This document shows, piece after piece, positions 42,182 through 50,638 of a stretch of DNA of 64,000 bases. The notes under the pieces are model-generated. The model had not been told where the DNA came from. It searched no databases and worked only from the letters and a program-made list of their open reading frames with translations. The stretch's first letter is position 1. Each line of letters starts with the position of its first letter. Both the position numbers and the translations under genes were made by a program. The DNA comes from JBBDYG01 sp040901765 (GTDB taxonomy: Bacteria > Planctomycetota > Planctomycetia > Pirellulales > Lacipirellulaceae). The stretch is from assembly GCA_040901765.1 (NCBI GenBank), contig JBBDYG010000033.1:121652-185651 (forward strand). Direction: 5' to 3'.

Positions 42182-42187
42182 TTCCTT

Positions 42188-42239
42188 GTTAGCCGCGACG
42201 CTGCCTCCTTCAGCAAAACAGTTCGGAGCGGAGCGCGTA
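42188..42239. repeat. TTAGCCGCGACGC ... GGAGCGGAGCG element
   Basis: Starts GTTAGCCGCGACGCTGCC and ends GTTCGGAGCGGAGCG, with AAAACAG in the middle. The same ends recur at 46332-46383, at 16460-16493 in shorter form, and at 61243-61309 in diverged form. It is intergenic. Confidence 0.7.
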
Positions 42240-42279
42240 ATGTTCGGAGCGAAGCGCATATCCCTTCGAGAATTTCGTT

Positions 42280-43140
42280 ATGAATCGCTTAATCGTTGGT
42301 TGTGGCTATCTAGGTGGTCGCATTGCGGCGCGCTGGCGCGAATGCGGAGATAGGATCACCGTAGTCACCCGCAACGCCGAGAAAGCCGCGAGGCTCACAG
42401 AAGACGGGCATGCCGCAATCGTCGCCGACGTAACGCAGCCGGCAATGCTGCACAGCTTGCCGCGGGCCGACACGGTGCTGTATGCAATCGGTTTCGATCG
42501 ATCGGCCGGTGCGTCGATCGACGAGGTTTACGCAGCGGGCTTGCGGCACGTCCTCGACGCCTTGCCGTCCGACCCGGACCGCGTGATCTATATCAGTACC
42601 ACGGGCGTCTACGGTTCCGCGGCCGGCAACTGGGTTGATGAAGAAACCCCACCGGCACCGGCCCGCGACGGTGGCCGTGCTTCGCTCGCCGCTGAAGAAG
42701 TACTGAGGACGCATCCGTTGGGCCAGAGCGGCGTCATTCTGCGGTCAGCGGGCATCTACGGCCCGAACCGCGTGCCATTTCTCGACCAACTCCGCGCTGG
42801 CGAACCGATTCCCGCTCCCGAGTCAGGTTACCTCAACCTGATCCACGTGGATGATGCGGCGGAAACCGTTCTTCACGCTGCCGCGGCCGTGATTATTGAA
42901 GCGCCCCGCGTCTTTTGCGTCAGCGACGGGAAACCCGTCATCCGTGGCGATTATTACCGTGAGGTTGCCCTCCGCGTCGGGGCGCCGCCGCCGACGTTTG
43001 TTCCTCCGGCAGCCGATTCACCGCGCGCATTGCGGGCTGGCAGCGATCGTCGCGTGAAGAACGACCGGATGTTACTAGAGCTTGGCGTGAAACTGCGGTA
43101 CCCATCCTACCGCGAGGGTCTGGCGGCGATTTTGGGCTGA
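42280..43140 (+). CDS. NAD-dependent epimerase/dehydratase-like protein
   Basis: 286 residues. The Rossmann start MNRLIVGCGYLGGRIA has the GxGxxG motif, and VIYISTTGVYG, GVILRSAGIYGPNR and NLIHVDDAAETV are typical of extended SDR proteins of the YeeZ type. The Tyr-xxx-Lys catalytic pair is not obvious after the TTGVYG segment, so activity is uncertain. Cytosolic. Confidence 0.85.
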   Translation: MNRLIVGCGYLGGRIAARWRECGDRITVVTRNAEKAARLTEDGHAAIVADVTQPAMLHSLPRADTVLYAIGFDRSAGASIDEVYAAGLRHVLDALPSDPDRVIYISTTGVYGSAAGNWVDEETPPAPARDGGRASLAAEEVLRTHPLGQSGVILRSAGIYGPNRVPFLDQLRAGEPIPAPESGYLNLIHVDDAAETVLHAAAAVIIEAPRVFCVSDGKPVIRGDYYREVALRVGAPPPTFVPPAADSPRALRAGSDRRVKNDRMLLELGVKLRYPSYREGLAAILG

Positions 43141-43279
43141 TTCGCCGCGGCTGCTTAATTCTTTACTTCCGCCTTCTTCCATCTACCTTCGCACATTCCC
43201 ATGGTTGCCCCGCCGCGCTGTCGCCCGTATCATCGCACCGGGTAGCCAACGCCAGACTCAAATCTGTAAGCTAGTAGCC

Positions 43280-44062
43280 ATGTTGCAACGAACCCCCCTA
43301 TTTCCCAATGTCATCGAATTGAATCACCAGGCGCGGCGACGAATAACGTGCAGCGTTTATCTCATTTACGACGAAAGCGGCTGGACGCTGATTGACATCG
43401 GCTTCGAAGACGCCGTCGATGATTGCATCGAGTTGATTCGGCAACTCGACTTCCCCTTTTCTAAGTGTGCCACGCTGATCGCCTCGCACGCCGACGTGGA
43501 CCACATCCAGGGCCTTGCCAAGGCGAAGCAACTGTTAAAGACGACCGTCACCTGCCACCCGGCGGCCGCCAAAGCGCTCGAAACGGGCGATAAGCTGTCC
43601 ACTTTTGCTGAAATCGCGGCCCAGGGGCTTTTTCTTGACATGCCACCCGTAAAGGTTGACCGGACCGTCGAGGACGGCGACACGATCGACGTCGGCAATC
43701 TCAAGCTCGAAGTCTGGCACACGCCCGGCCACACCGATGGCCAACTCGCGTTCCGACTCGGCAACCTGCTATTCTCGGGCGACAATCTGTTCCGCGATGG
43801 CTGCGTGGGAGTGATCGACGCTCACCATGGCAGCAGCATTCCAAACTACATCGCGTCGCTCAAGCGGATTCGCGATAGCGACATTGAGTGGCTCCTGCCG
43901 AGTCACGGCCCGGCGTTTCGCAAGGATGGCGCGCACATAAATAAGACGATCGCCCGGCTTGAAACGTACCTGCACATGGCAGATTTCGGCACCTGTGCCA
44001 TCGACTGGCCACTGATGGATGAGTGGGAGCAGGAACTGGTTGACGGGCGCATGCCGGAGTAG
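43280..44062 (+). CDS. Metallo-beta-lactamase fold hydrolase
   Basis: 260 residues from the ATG at 43280. The metal site is clear: SHADVDHIQG (the HxxxDH motif), HTPGHTDGQLA, FSGDNLFRDG and LLPSHGPAF. It is a glyoxalase II-like hydrolase in outline; the substrate is not predictable. Its last 25 codons and the first bases after its stop recur in diverged form at 45032-45113. Confidence 0.9.
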   Translation: MLQRTPLFPNVIELNHQARRRITCSVYLIYDESGWTLIDIGFEDAVDDCIELIRQLDFPFSKCATLIASHADVDHIQGLAKAKQLLKTTVTCHPAAAKALETGDKLSTFAEIAAQGLFLDMPPVKVDRTVEDGDTIDVGNLKLEVWHTPGHTDGQLAFRLGNLLFSGDNLFRDGCVGVIDAHHGSSIPNYIASLKRIRDSDIEWLLPSHGPAFRKDGAHINKTIARLETYLHMADFGTCAIDWPLMDEWEQELVDGRMPE

Positions 44063-44104
44063 AATGAGCGGCATAACTCCTTTTCTCAAAGCCCCGCTAC
44101 GACG

Positions 44105-44824
44105 ATGGAAGTAGGACATTCTCAATCCGAGGATGCGGGCGAATTCGCACGGCAGTGGGAAGAAGTTCTACGTGCGGGCGTCGAGGCTCAACGATTGGTG
44201 GGCGGTTCGATCGCCGTCGGTGGCACGGCCGCAGCACTGTATGCCCACCATCGATTGTCAATCGACACCGATCACCTGCTTCCCGATCTTACAGAACGAT
44301 TCGAAGAGGTTCGAGAGATATTAGAGCATACCCCGTCTTGGAAAACGGCGCGTGTGGTGGCGCCAAAGTTGATCCTCGGCTCGCTCGGCAGTATTCAGGT
44401 CGGTTTTCGCCAGATGATTCGCACGCTTCCGGTCGAGACGAATGTGCTTTCGACTGCGACCGGCCCGTTAGTTGTTCCGACCCTTGAAGAGATGATCGGA
44501 ATGAAGGCTTACCTCGCTTACAGCCGTCACGCCACGCGAGACTTTCTCGACTTTGCGGCACTCTCGAAGTGCGCTGACGAAAAAACAGTGATTGGCTCGC
44601 TCCTCCGCTCGGACGAAAGGTACGGTGAACTTCAGACCGATTCGGTAGCTCTTGAAATTGCGAAAACACTTGCGGAGCCAATGCCCTTTGATCTCGATTC
44701 GGTCGATCTTGTGGTCTACAAAGGGGTACGGCCGCCGTGGAACGACTGGTCGCACATCGAATCGATTTGTGAATGCTTTGGAATTCGAATGATCGACGAA
44801 TTGCTACGGGAGGGAGGTTCCTGA
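44105..44824 (+). CDS. AbiEii-like nucleotidyltransferase toxin
   Basis: 239 residues. The segment GGTAAALYAHHRLSIDTDHL resembles the nucleotidyltransferase core of AbiEii-type toxins (GG, then R-x-S/T-x-D-x-D). VPTLEEMIGMKAYLAYSR and TRDFLDFAAL match the conserved helices after it. The next gene starts inside its stop codon (TGATG), as in a toxin-antitoxin operon. It could also be a stand-alone nucleotidyltransferase. HicAB follows. Confidence 0.8.
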   Translation: MEVGHSQSEDAGEFARQWEEVLRAGVEAQRLVGGSIAVGGTAAALYAHHRLSIDTDHLLPDLTERFEEVREILEHTPSWKTARVVAPKLILGSLGSIQVGFRQMIRTLPVETNVLSTATGPLVVPTLEEMIGMKAYLAYSRHATRDFLDFAALSKCADEKTVIGSLLRSDERYGELQTDSVALEIAKTLAEPMPFDLDSVDLVVYKGVRPPWNDWSHIESICECFGIRMIDELLREGGS

Positions 44825-45069
44825 TGCAACACCGCCACCTCACCGCCGATGCGGGCTGGAGCAAAGCGGCGATCGATTCGGTCTTGGAGCGCGGAAGTCT
44901 GGCCGATTGGCGGGAGCTATTTCGTGAAGTGCGGCGTGATCGCGAGATCGCCGCACGGGTACTGGAGGTCGCGCATCAGCATCCGATGCCTGGCGTGCTG
45001 CCGCTGGTGCGGCATGTGGTGGAGTCAAGCTGGCCGATTTCGGCATCGCTACCGGCGACTGGCGGATGA
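44824..45069 (+). CDS. Small partner of the AbiEii-like gene, C-terminus altered
   Basis: 81 residues, start overlapping the upstream stop as TGATG. It begins MQHRHLTADAGWSKAAID and is rich in charged residues (ELFREVRRDREIAARVLEVA), in line with a small antitoxin. After ESSW the sequence runs into the copied 3' end of the MBL-fold gene, out of that gene's frame, giving the tail PISASLPATGG. The natural C-terminus may therefore be lost. Confidence 0.65.
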   Translation: MQHRHLTADAGWSKAAIDSVLERGSLADWRELFREVRRDREIAARVLEVAHQHPMPGVLPLVRHVVESSWPISASLPATGG

Positions 45070-45113
45070 CGGGGGGCAGGAGTTGGTTGACAGATGCATT
45101 CCGGAGTAGAATG
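45032..45113 (+). pseudogene. Fragment copied from the 3' end of the MBL-fold gene
   Basis: GATTTCGGCA, CGACTGGC, a GGAG/GGCAGGA segment, TGGTTGAC and CCGGAGTAGAATG occur in the same order as at 43979-44066, including four bases after the stop codon. Spacing differs by small deletions. It is too short to be functional. Confidence 0.75.
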
Positions 45114-45149
45114 GCTTTCTGCCGTTGGTTTATTTTCGATTGAATCATC

Positions 45150-45386
45150 ATGGCGCGTCGTGAGAAATTACTCGAGAAGATGCGCCGCACGCCGGGTAGC
45201 ATTCGTTTTTCCGAGGTGCATGCACTACTGAAGCATGAAGAATTCGTTCTCTTCAATAAGCGTGGAAGCCACCGATCGTATCATCATCCGGACGGGCGGC
45301 TTTTCACTATCGTAGTGCCGCATGGTCGCCATAAGACTTGTAATCCCACTGACGTTCGGAAGCTGCTGGAACTTTTAGAGCAATGA
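45150..45386 (+). CDS. hicA: HicA-type mRNA interferase toxin
   Basis: 78 residues. The double-stranded-RNA-binding-like fold of HicA/YcfA is recognisable: RRTPGSIRFSEVHALLKHEEF, then RGSHRSYHHPDGR with the catalytic His in GSHRSY, and TIVVPHGR. It overlaps hicB as ATGA. It is expected to cleave mRNA when not bound by HicB. Confidence 0.9.
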   Translation: MARREKLLEKMRRTPGSIRFSEVHALLKHEEFVLFNKRGSHRSYHHPDGRLFTIVVPHGRHKTCNPTDVRKLLELLEQ

Positions 45387-45619
45387 TAGCGACCCACCAC
45401 GAGTATCGCGGCTACGTATTCACAATTGAGTATCTCGCTCAAGAACCAGTGTACGCCGTCGAGTTCCCAGACTTCCGAGAGATCATCACGAGCGGCGAGA
45501 CATTAGCCGAGGCTTTCGCTCATGCCTGCGAAGCATTGGATGTCCATCTGGAAAGCATGCAGAAGTTGAACATGATTCCTCCCAAGCCCAAACTTGCGCT
45601 GGTGATCGAAAACGTGTAG
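45383..45619 (+). CDS. hicB: HicB-type antitoxin
   Basis: 78 residues. The pattern YAVEFPDFREIITSGETLAEAFAHACEAL is the HicB partial RNase-H fold with the FPDF core. It is the short form, without an obvious DNA-binding tail. Encoded after hicA with ATGA overlap. Confidence 0.88.
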   Translation: MIATHHEYRGYVFTIEYLAQEPVYAVEFPDFREIITSGETLAEAFAHACEALDVHLESMQKLNMIPPKPKLALVIENV

Positions 45620-45849
45620 TTGTCTTGCGAGCTATTTGCAATTACGCGCTTCCGCGAGCAAGCCCGCGGCTGGGGGCCTTCGCATTCCGCATCCGAATTC
45701 CGCACTCCGCATTTCTACTCGTTCCGGTTATGCCGGATATTCCCTCAATTCGGGTTGTAACGCGGGCCGATGTTGTTATTGACCGCGGCACTCGGCCCTG
45801 CGCCAGCCTCGGTCGTGCCCGTACACACGAAGCCCGGGGGGGGAATACG

Positions 45850-46170
45850 ATGCTCCGCAGAATTGCTCTGGGGGCGGTGGCGTGCTTGATAGCGGCGCTG
45901 GCCGCCCAGGACGCTAGCGCCCAACAGGCCTATGGCCGAGCGTGGGGTCACACCTACACGGCCCAGGACTGGAACCGCTTTTACCATTACCCGTACGTCT
46001 ACTATCCACAGAATTACTGGGGCAGCGAGTATTATCGCAGCGCCGACAGCCTGTATCACCGCTATCCGCCCGAGATGCGGATTCCCGTCTACAATCGGCA
46101 CTGGCACAACTACTACCCCAGCGACCGGAAATTTCACGCCGGACACCACTTCGTCCTAGACGTCTTCTGA
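45850..46170 (+). CDS. Exported Tyr/His-rich small protein
   Basis: 106 residues from the ATG at 45850. A signal peptide (ALGAVACLIAALAAQDASA) precedes a mature part very rich in Tyr, His and Trp (NRFYHYPYVYYPQNYWG, NRHWHNYYPSDRKF). I do not recognise the family with certainty; similar Tyr-rich exported proteins occur in planctomycetes. A run of eight G precedes the start. A clear terminator follows. Confidence 0.7.
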   Translation: MLRRIALGAVACLIAALAAQDASAQQAYGRAWGHTYTAQDWNRFYHYPYVYYPQNYWGSEYYRSADSLYHRYPPEMRIPVYNRHWHNYYPSDRKFHAGHHFVLDVF

Positions 46171-46256
46171 TGCTTCGCCACGTCAGTGGGCGTGGCGGTA
46201 GGTGCTACCGTTCGGGGGGACGCGGCAACTATCGCCCACCGGGATGAGGACCAGTG

Positions 46257-46302
46257 AAACCGCGGCACTCGCGCCTCTGGCGAGTGTCGCGGTTTTCTTT
46301 TT
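46257..46302 (+). terminator. Rho-independent terminator
   Basis: CGCGGCACTCGC and GCGAGTGTCGCG pair (12 bp, one mismatch) around GCCTCTG, followed by GTTTTCTTTTT. It ends the Tyr-rich protein gene. Confidence 0.9.
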
Positions 46303-46331
46303 GCGCCGCCCTAAATTCGCAACTCGATCGG

Positions 46332-46383
46332 CGTTAGCCGCGACGTCGCCTCCGACAATAAAACAGTTGGGAGCGGAGCGCGA
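46332..46383. repeat. TTAGCCGCGACG ... GGAGCGGAGCG element
   Basis: Begins GCGTTAGCCGCGACGTCGCC and ends GTTGGGAGCGGAGCGCG with AAAACAG in the middle, matching 42188-42239 closely. Confidence 0.7.
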
Positions 46384-46439
46384 ACGACGACTAAGCTGCG
46401 GCGACGGCCGATTTGGCTGCGGCCGCAGACATTAACGCG

Positions 46440-47840
46440 CTAGAACTCGTATCCCACGCGCATGGCAAAGATATCCGTGCCGCTCTCAAGCCCGTTGGAA
46501 TCATCGAGAAATGCGTGGACATAGTTGCTCGTCACACGCATATAGGGGCTGAGGTACCAATTGAGGCCGACCGTCAGATCGGTAAGCACGCCGCCGCGGA
46601 TGTCGCCGTCGTTTAGATCGGCGTGAGATAACCGCACCGCGACTTCCCACGCGCCCGGTCCTCGGACAAGGCAATCTTCGCCTGCGTACCGCAGAAAATC
46701 GCGGCAAGGGTGAACGCGGGTAAAAACGCCGTCTTTTTTCAAATAGGGGCGATGCTCGCCCGTCAGAAAGTAGCTCGCCTGCATGTACCAACCTTCGAAC
46801 GTCAGAAGTCCGGAATCAAGGGAATCTACCGGTACGTGCATGTACTCTGCCTGCCAGGAGAAGGGACCGTAAATCCAGGCAGCTTCCAGACCGAGCAGCG
46901 AATAACTATCGGCCGGGAAGAAGTTCGTATCAACGAAGAATGGAACGTTTGGCTCCGTCGCACCTAGTCGCGCCTCCGGCTGAGCGCGAAAGCGGACCAT
47001 ATTTTCATCGGCGACACGATAGCTGCCCCCCATTCCCACATGCAGATAGCGCCGATCGGGACAGGCACTATCATACCAGGGTAGACAGGTAACCCGGCCG
47101 GTGATCGAGCTGTCGAATCCATCGCCTACCGAATCGCCCCAATGATCGGTTTCGGTCCGAAACAGGCCCACGCTCCATGTCCCGTCCTCGTCCAGCCAGG
47201 TATTGTTGGTGCCGATTCCAGTATTCCGCGCTGGTGTGAAGGCTTGATCGGGCAGTGCCCGCTCCATGAAAGTCACGTACCGATTCGACGTGATTCGTTC
47301 GAGACTAAAAGGCTCGAAAAAATGTCCGACTCGCACTCGGCCAAGCGTGGGCAAATCGTTTAGCCCGGCGTAGACGTCGAGAAACGTGGGTCGACCGGCT
47401 TGGGCGAAGTCCATTTGGATGCGGTATTCGCTGGGACCGTAATCCCCCCACATGCCGATCCGCGCCCGGCGAAATGCGACGCCGTTCTCGATGTCACCAA
47501 CCGACCGGCGACTGGCATCGTCCTGATTGAAGGCGTAAAAGTCCGCCTGAAGCTCGGCGGTCCAGTTTATCTCGGGCTTCTTCGCCTCCTCCGCTTTCGC
47601 AGCTCGCTCCGCCTGTTCTTGCTCCTCGGCAGCGGTCTCCAGTTCGTCGATCCTTCTGCGAAGAACGGTGATTTCCGCCGCCCACGGCGGATCCTCCGAG
47701 GGCGCCTCGCCAAACGATTCGCTTGGCAACTCGAACGATGACGCGAGATCGGGCGAACTGTCCTGGGCCATTCCGGGCAGCGTTGTGGAGAACCAGCACG
47801 TGGCCCAGACGATTGCAGTGACAAGTCTTTGCCGTCGCAT
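46440..47840 (-). CDS. Outer-membrane porin, phosphate-selective OprO/OprP type
   Basis: 466 residues from the ATG at 47840 (a GTG at 47870 is less likely). A signal peptide ends near GMAQ. A short coiled coil (ITVLRRRIDELETAAEEQEQ) is followed by an amphipathic strand barrel ending FAMRVGYEF, with a terminal Phe as for outer-membrane proteins. Motifs GVAFRRARIGMWGDYGPSEY and GHFFEPFSLERITS are those of the porin O/P family in planctomycetes. It probably conducts anions; the substrate is inferred only from the family. Confidence 0.9.
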   Translation of the reverse strand: MRRQRLVTAIVWATCWFSTTLPGMAQDSSPDLASSFELPSESFGEAPSEDPPWAAEITVLRRRIDELETAAEEQEQAERAAKAEEAKKPEINWTAELQADFYAFNQDDASRRSVGDIENGVAFRRARIGMWGDYGPSEYRIQMDFAQAGRPTFLDVYAGLNDLPTLGRVRVGHFFEPFSLERITSNRYVTFMERALPDQAFTPARNTGIGTNNTWLDEDGTWSVGLFRTETDHWGDSVGDGFDSSITGRVTCLPWYDSACPDRRYLHVGMGGSYRVADENMVRFRAQPEARLGATEPNVPFFVDTNFFPADSYSLLGLEAAWIYGPFSWQAEYMHVPVDSLDSGLLTFEGWYMQASYFLTGEHRPYLKKDGVFTRVHPCRDFLRYAGEDCLVRGPGAWEVAVRLSHADLNDGDIRGGVLTDLTVGLNWYLSPYMRVTSNYVHAFLDDSNGLESGTDIFAMRVGYEF

Positions 47841-48018
47841 AACTGCATCTGTCAACTTGCGCGCGGTCACACCGCCGTGCTGTCGAGAAAGTCCGCCTCT
47901 TTTACCCTATCGGCACAACCGGCAAACTGACTGCAAGCAAATGGGCGTTGCGGCTCGGTAAAGATGCCGGCATTGCTTCCACTGCCAGCATGTCTACCCT
48001 TACAGTTGCATGCTCCTT

Positions 48019-48045
48019 CGGCTCTCCGCTCTCCGCTTTCCGCTT
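48019..48045. repeat. One-armed tandem repeat (GCTCTCCGCT units)
   Basis: CGGCTCTCCGCTCTCCGC and CTTTCCGCTTTT units directly precede the ATG of the vWA gene. No complementary arm found in the gap. Confidence 0.6.
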
Positions 48046-48052
48046 TTTCACC

Positions 48053-49753
48053 ATGCCTAGTCGCAACACGCTCGGCGGTGTCATCCACACGTACCAAAAG
48101 TACGACCCGGTCAAGTTTCCTAGCCCGACCGAGCCGGGACCGGACCTCGTTTCGCCGGCATTCGAGCATCTGCTGATGTACGGCGAGCGCCGCGAGTTGA
48201 CGGAGGAAGAGCTAGCCCGCGCGGTTCGGCTCGACCCCAGCCAGATTTCAGGCTTGGGGCCGAGCATCGAGGCGCTGATCGCGATGCTCCAAGAACGAAA
48301 GCGGAGAATTCTCGAACGCTACGAGACGAGCAAAGTCCGCAAGCAAGCGGGCCGCGCATTCGCCGACGCGGCGCAATCGATCAAGCCGCCCAAGCAGCTT
48401 CGCGACCGTTTTCACCACGCCATCAAGGATGAACAGCTTCGCGACTTGGAGCGATTGTGGTACGCCGCGGGAGATGACAATTCGCCATTCGCCAAATCGC
48501 TCGTCTCGCTCATCGAGCGACTCGGCGAGAAGTATCAAGTCGATGAGTTAGCGGCAAAGTACGAGTTTACAGGCCACGAGCCGATGACCGTGCCGGAAGC
48601 TCTGGAAATTAAAGAGGAGTTGGAAAAGATCGACGAGCTGCTCAAGCAGCTTGAAGAGGCACGTAAGACCGCGCAAATCGGCATCATCGACATGGACCTG
48701 CTCTCGGAATTCGCGGAGCCGGGCGACGTCGAGCAGCTAGGCGCGCTGCAGCAGCAAATTCAGGATTACCTCCGCGAGGCGGCGGAGCGGCAGGGCCTGG
48801 AACAATCGGGCCGTAACTTCAAGCTCACGCCCAAGGCCTACCGCCTGTTCCAAGGCAAGCTGCTGGAGCGACTTTTCAGCCAGATGCAGGCCTCTCGCAC
48901 GGGTCGGCACCAGGGGCCAATCGTCGGCGAAGGCGCCGTCGAAATGCAGAGCACGAAAGCATACGAGTTCGGCGACTCGATCGCCAACATGGATATCCCC
49001 GGCACGTTCATCAACGCACTGGTGCGTGATGGTGCGCAGACGCCGATTCGCGTGCGGTCCGACGACATCGAAATCCACCGCACCCGCAATAATCCGAAAT
49101 GCGCCACCTGCGTGCTCATGGATATGAGCGGCTCGATGCGGTACGACGGGCAGTACATTCACGTGAAGCGGATGGGGCTGGCGCTAGAAGCGCTGATTCG
49201 CAGCGAGTACCCCGGCGATTGGCTCCAGTTCTTCGAGTTGTATAGCTTCGCGAAACCGGTCCAGCGCGGGAAGATTGTGAACCTCATGCCCAAGCCGGTG
49301 ACGGTGTTCGACCCGGTTGTGCGACTGTACGCCGACATGAGCCGCGACGACATCAGCGAATTTCAAGTGCCGCCCCACTTTACAAACATCCAGCATGGCT
49401 TGTCGTTGGCGCGGCGATTACTCGCAACACAAAACACGCCCAACCGCCAGATTGTGCTCATCACCGATGGCCTGCCAACGGCCCACTTTGAGGGCGAGAT
49501 GCTGTACCTGCTTTACCCACCCGACCCCCGCACGGAGTTGGCCACCATGCGCGAAGGGCAGCTCTGCCGGCGCGAAGGAATCACCATCAATCTGTTCCTG
49601 CTCCCAAGCTGGTCGCAAACCGAAGAGGATGTGCGGTTCGCCTATCGATTGGCGGAAGGCACCTCGGGGCGGGTATTTTTCACCGCCGGTCACGACCTCG
49701 ACCGGTACGTGGTGTGGGATTACGTCTCGCGTCGCCGGGAGATTATTGGGTAG
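48053..49753 (+). CDS. vWA domain protein, soluble
   Basis: 566 residues from the ATG at 48053; the upstream frame is repeat sequence. The first 300 residues are helical and charged. The vWA domain follows with MIDAS DMSGSM near residue 363 and GLPTAHFEGE later. No signal or membrane segment. Similar proteins are often paired with a MoxR-type ATPase; none is next to it here. A segment of this gene (HFTNIQHGLSLARRLL) recurs as a relic at 50558-50638. Confidence 0.85.
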   Translation: MPSRNTLGGVIHTYQKYDPVKFPSPTEPGPDLVSPAFEHLLMYGERRELTEEELARAVRLDPSQISGLGPSIEALIAMLQERKRRILERYETSKVRKQAGRAFADAAQSIKPPKQLRDRFHHAIKDEQLRDLERLWYAAGDDNSPFAKSLVSLIERLGEKYQVDELAAKYEFTGHEPMTVPEALEIKEELEKIDELLKQLEEARKTAQIGIIDMDLLSEFAEPGDVEQLGALQQQIQDYLREAAERQGLEQSGRNFKLTPKAYRLFQGKLLERLFSQMQASRTGRHQGPIVGEGAVEMQSTKAYEFGDSIANMDIPGTFINALVRDGAQTPIRVRSDDIEIHRTRNNPKCATCVLMDMSGSMRYDGQYIHVKRMGLALEALIRSEYPGDWLQFFELYSFAKPVQRGKIVNLMPKPVTVFDPVVRLYADMSRDDISEFQVPPHFTNIQHGLSLARRLLATQNTPNRQIVLITDGLPTAHFEGEMLYLLYPPDPRTELATMREGQLCRREGITINLFLLPSWSQTEEDVRFAYRLAEGTSGRVFFTAGHDLDRYVVWDYVSRRREIIG

Positions 49754-49793
49754 CATCCGGTGCCGAATGCAGCCGCGGCAGCGGCGACATCGA

Positions 49794-50051
49794 TCAATTG
49801 GGGCTTGAAGCCACGACAATAACGCGCGAATGTTCCGGAAGCTTCACGGCATCGTCGAGCAAGTGGACGACCCCATTCTCAACGACCCCGACAACAGCCA
49901 CGGGTCGCTGACGAGAACGCAAATACTCTTCCAGTGGGCGCGGTTGATCGCCCGGTGCCGCGTCGGAAACGGGCAATTGCGGCTCAGCGGCCAGTTGCTC
50001 ATCCAGCGCCTTGCGGCGATCACTCCGAGTGTCAGGCTGTGGTGTCGGCAT
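49794..50051 (-). CDS. Probable antitoxin of a BrnT-like module
   Basis: 85 residues, starting 11 bp after the toxin-like gene. The N-terminal half is charged; the C-terminal half VVGVVENGVVHLLDDAVKLPEHSRVIVV is a swapped-hairpin-like motif found in AF2212/DUF104-type small antitoxins. The family link is tentative. Confidence 0.6.
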   Translation of the reverse strand: MPTPQPDTRSDRRKALDEQLAAEPQLPVSDAAPGDQPRPLEEYLRSRQRPVAVVGVVENGVVHLLDDAVKLPEHSRVIVVASSPN

Positions 50052-50062
50052 GGGAACTACGC

Positions 50063-50320
50063 TCAGTAAGCGGTGACAACAAAGATCAGCGCATCTTCGA
50101 TATCCCCGAACACATCGGGAATCTCATCGTGGTCTCGGTCATACCGCCAGATCACCCAGACCCAACGGCCGCTCGGCACTTCGGCCAACATCCGAAAGGA
50201 TCCGTCGCGCCGTTCTTCAAATCGAACGATCCGGTCGAAGGCAGCTTCGACCTCGTCGGCCAAGAGATTGTGGGAGGCTATTTTTTGCAGGTTCCATTCA
50301 ATCCATTTGAACTGCCTCAT
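50063..50320 (-). CDS. BrnT/DUF4258-like toxin
   Basis: 85 residues. The order FKWIEWNLQKIASHNLLADEV, then FRMLAEVPSGRWVWVIWRYDRD, is that of BrnT-like or DUF4258-like RNase toxins. The C-terminus DVFGDIEDALIFVVTAY is well structured. The following gene is the likely antitoxin. The start ATG at 50320 is clear. Confidence 0.7.
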   Translation of the reverse strand: MRQFKWIEWNLQKIASHNLLADEVEAAFDRIVRFEERRDGSFRMLAEVPSGRWVWVIWRYDRDHDEIPDVFGDIEDALIFVVTAY

Positions 50321-50481
50321 TGCACTATAGTATCACACCGCAGACATGCCAGCCACACAATCGAGCTCGTTGGCCGTCTTCGGCAACCCATCGGTCTCGG
50401 AAACCGCACGGCCGTCGATGGGTTTCTGCTTCGCAGCGAACCCATTCTCTTTGCTGGGGCTTGCAAGCCACCCGCCGTTAT

Positions 50482-50560
50482 CTCCTGCCCGCTCCACAAT
50501 CGGTTGCCGTCCGGATCATCGAGTCGAAACTCGGTCATACCGTAAAAAGGTGACCTCCAC
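50482..50560 (-). pseudogene. Fragment of a VOC/glyoxalase-type gene
   Basis: The minus strand encodes SPFYGMTEFRLDDPDGNRLW then SGQE, which matches the last strand of VOC domains (YGMREF...DPDGNRL). Nothing else of the domain is present. Confidence 0.65.
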
Positions 50561-50638
50561 TTCACGAATATCCAGCACGGCCTGTCGCTCGCCCGCCGGC
50601 TGCTCGAATTGGCGTACGACGGTGGGATATTCCACTAG
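50558..50638 (+). pseudogene. Fragment of a vWA gene related to 48053-49753
   Basis: It encodes HFTNIQHGLSLARRLLELAY followed by DGG and a stop. The first 16 residues equal those of the intact vWA protein (near 49378-49425), but with many synonymous changes, so it comes from a diverged paralogue and not from a recent copy. Confidence 0.8.

Noticed and set aside
48053..49753. vWA protein considered as part of the MoxR/BatA operon system
   Set aside because: It is 40 kb away, has no MoxR or DUF58 neighbour and lacks membrane segments.
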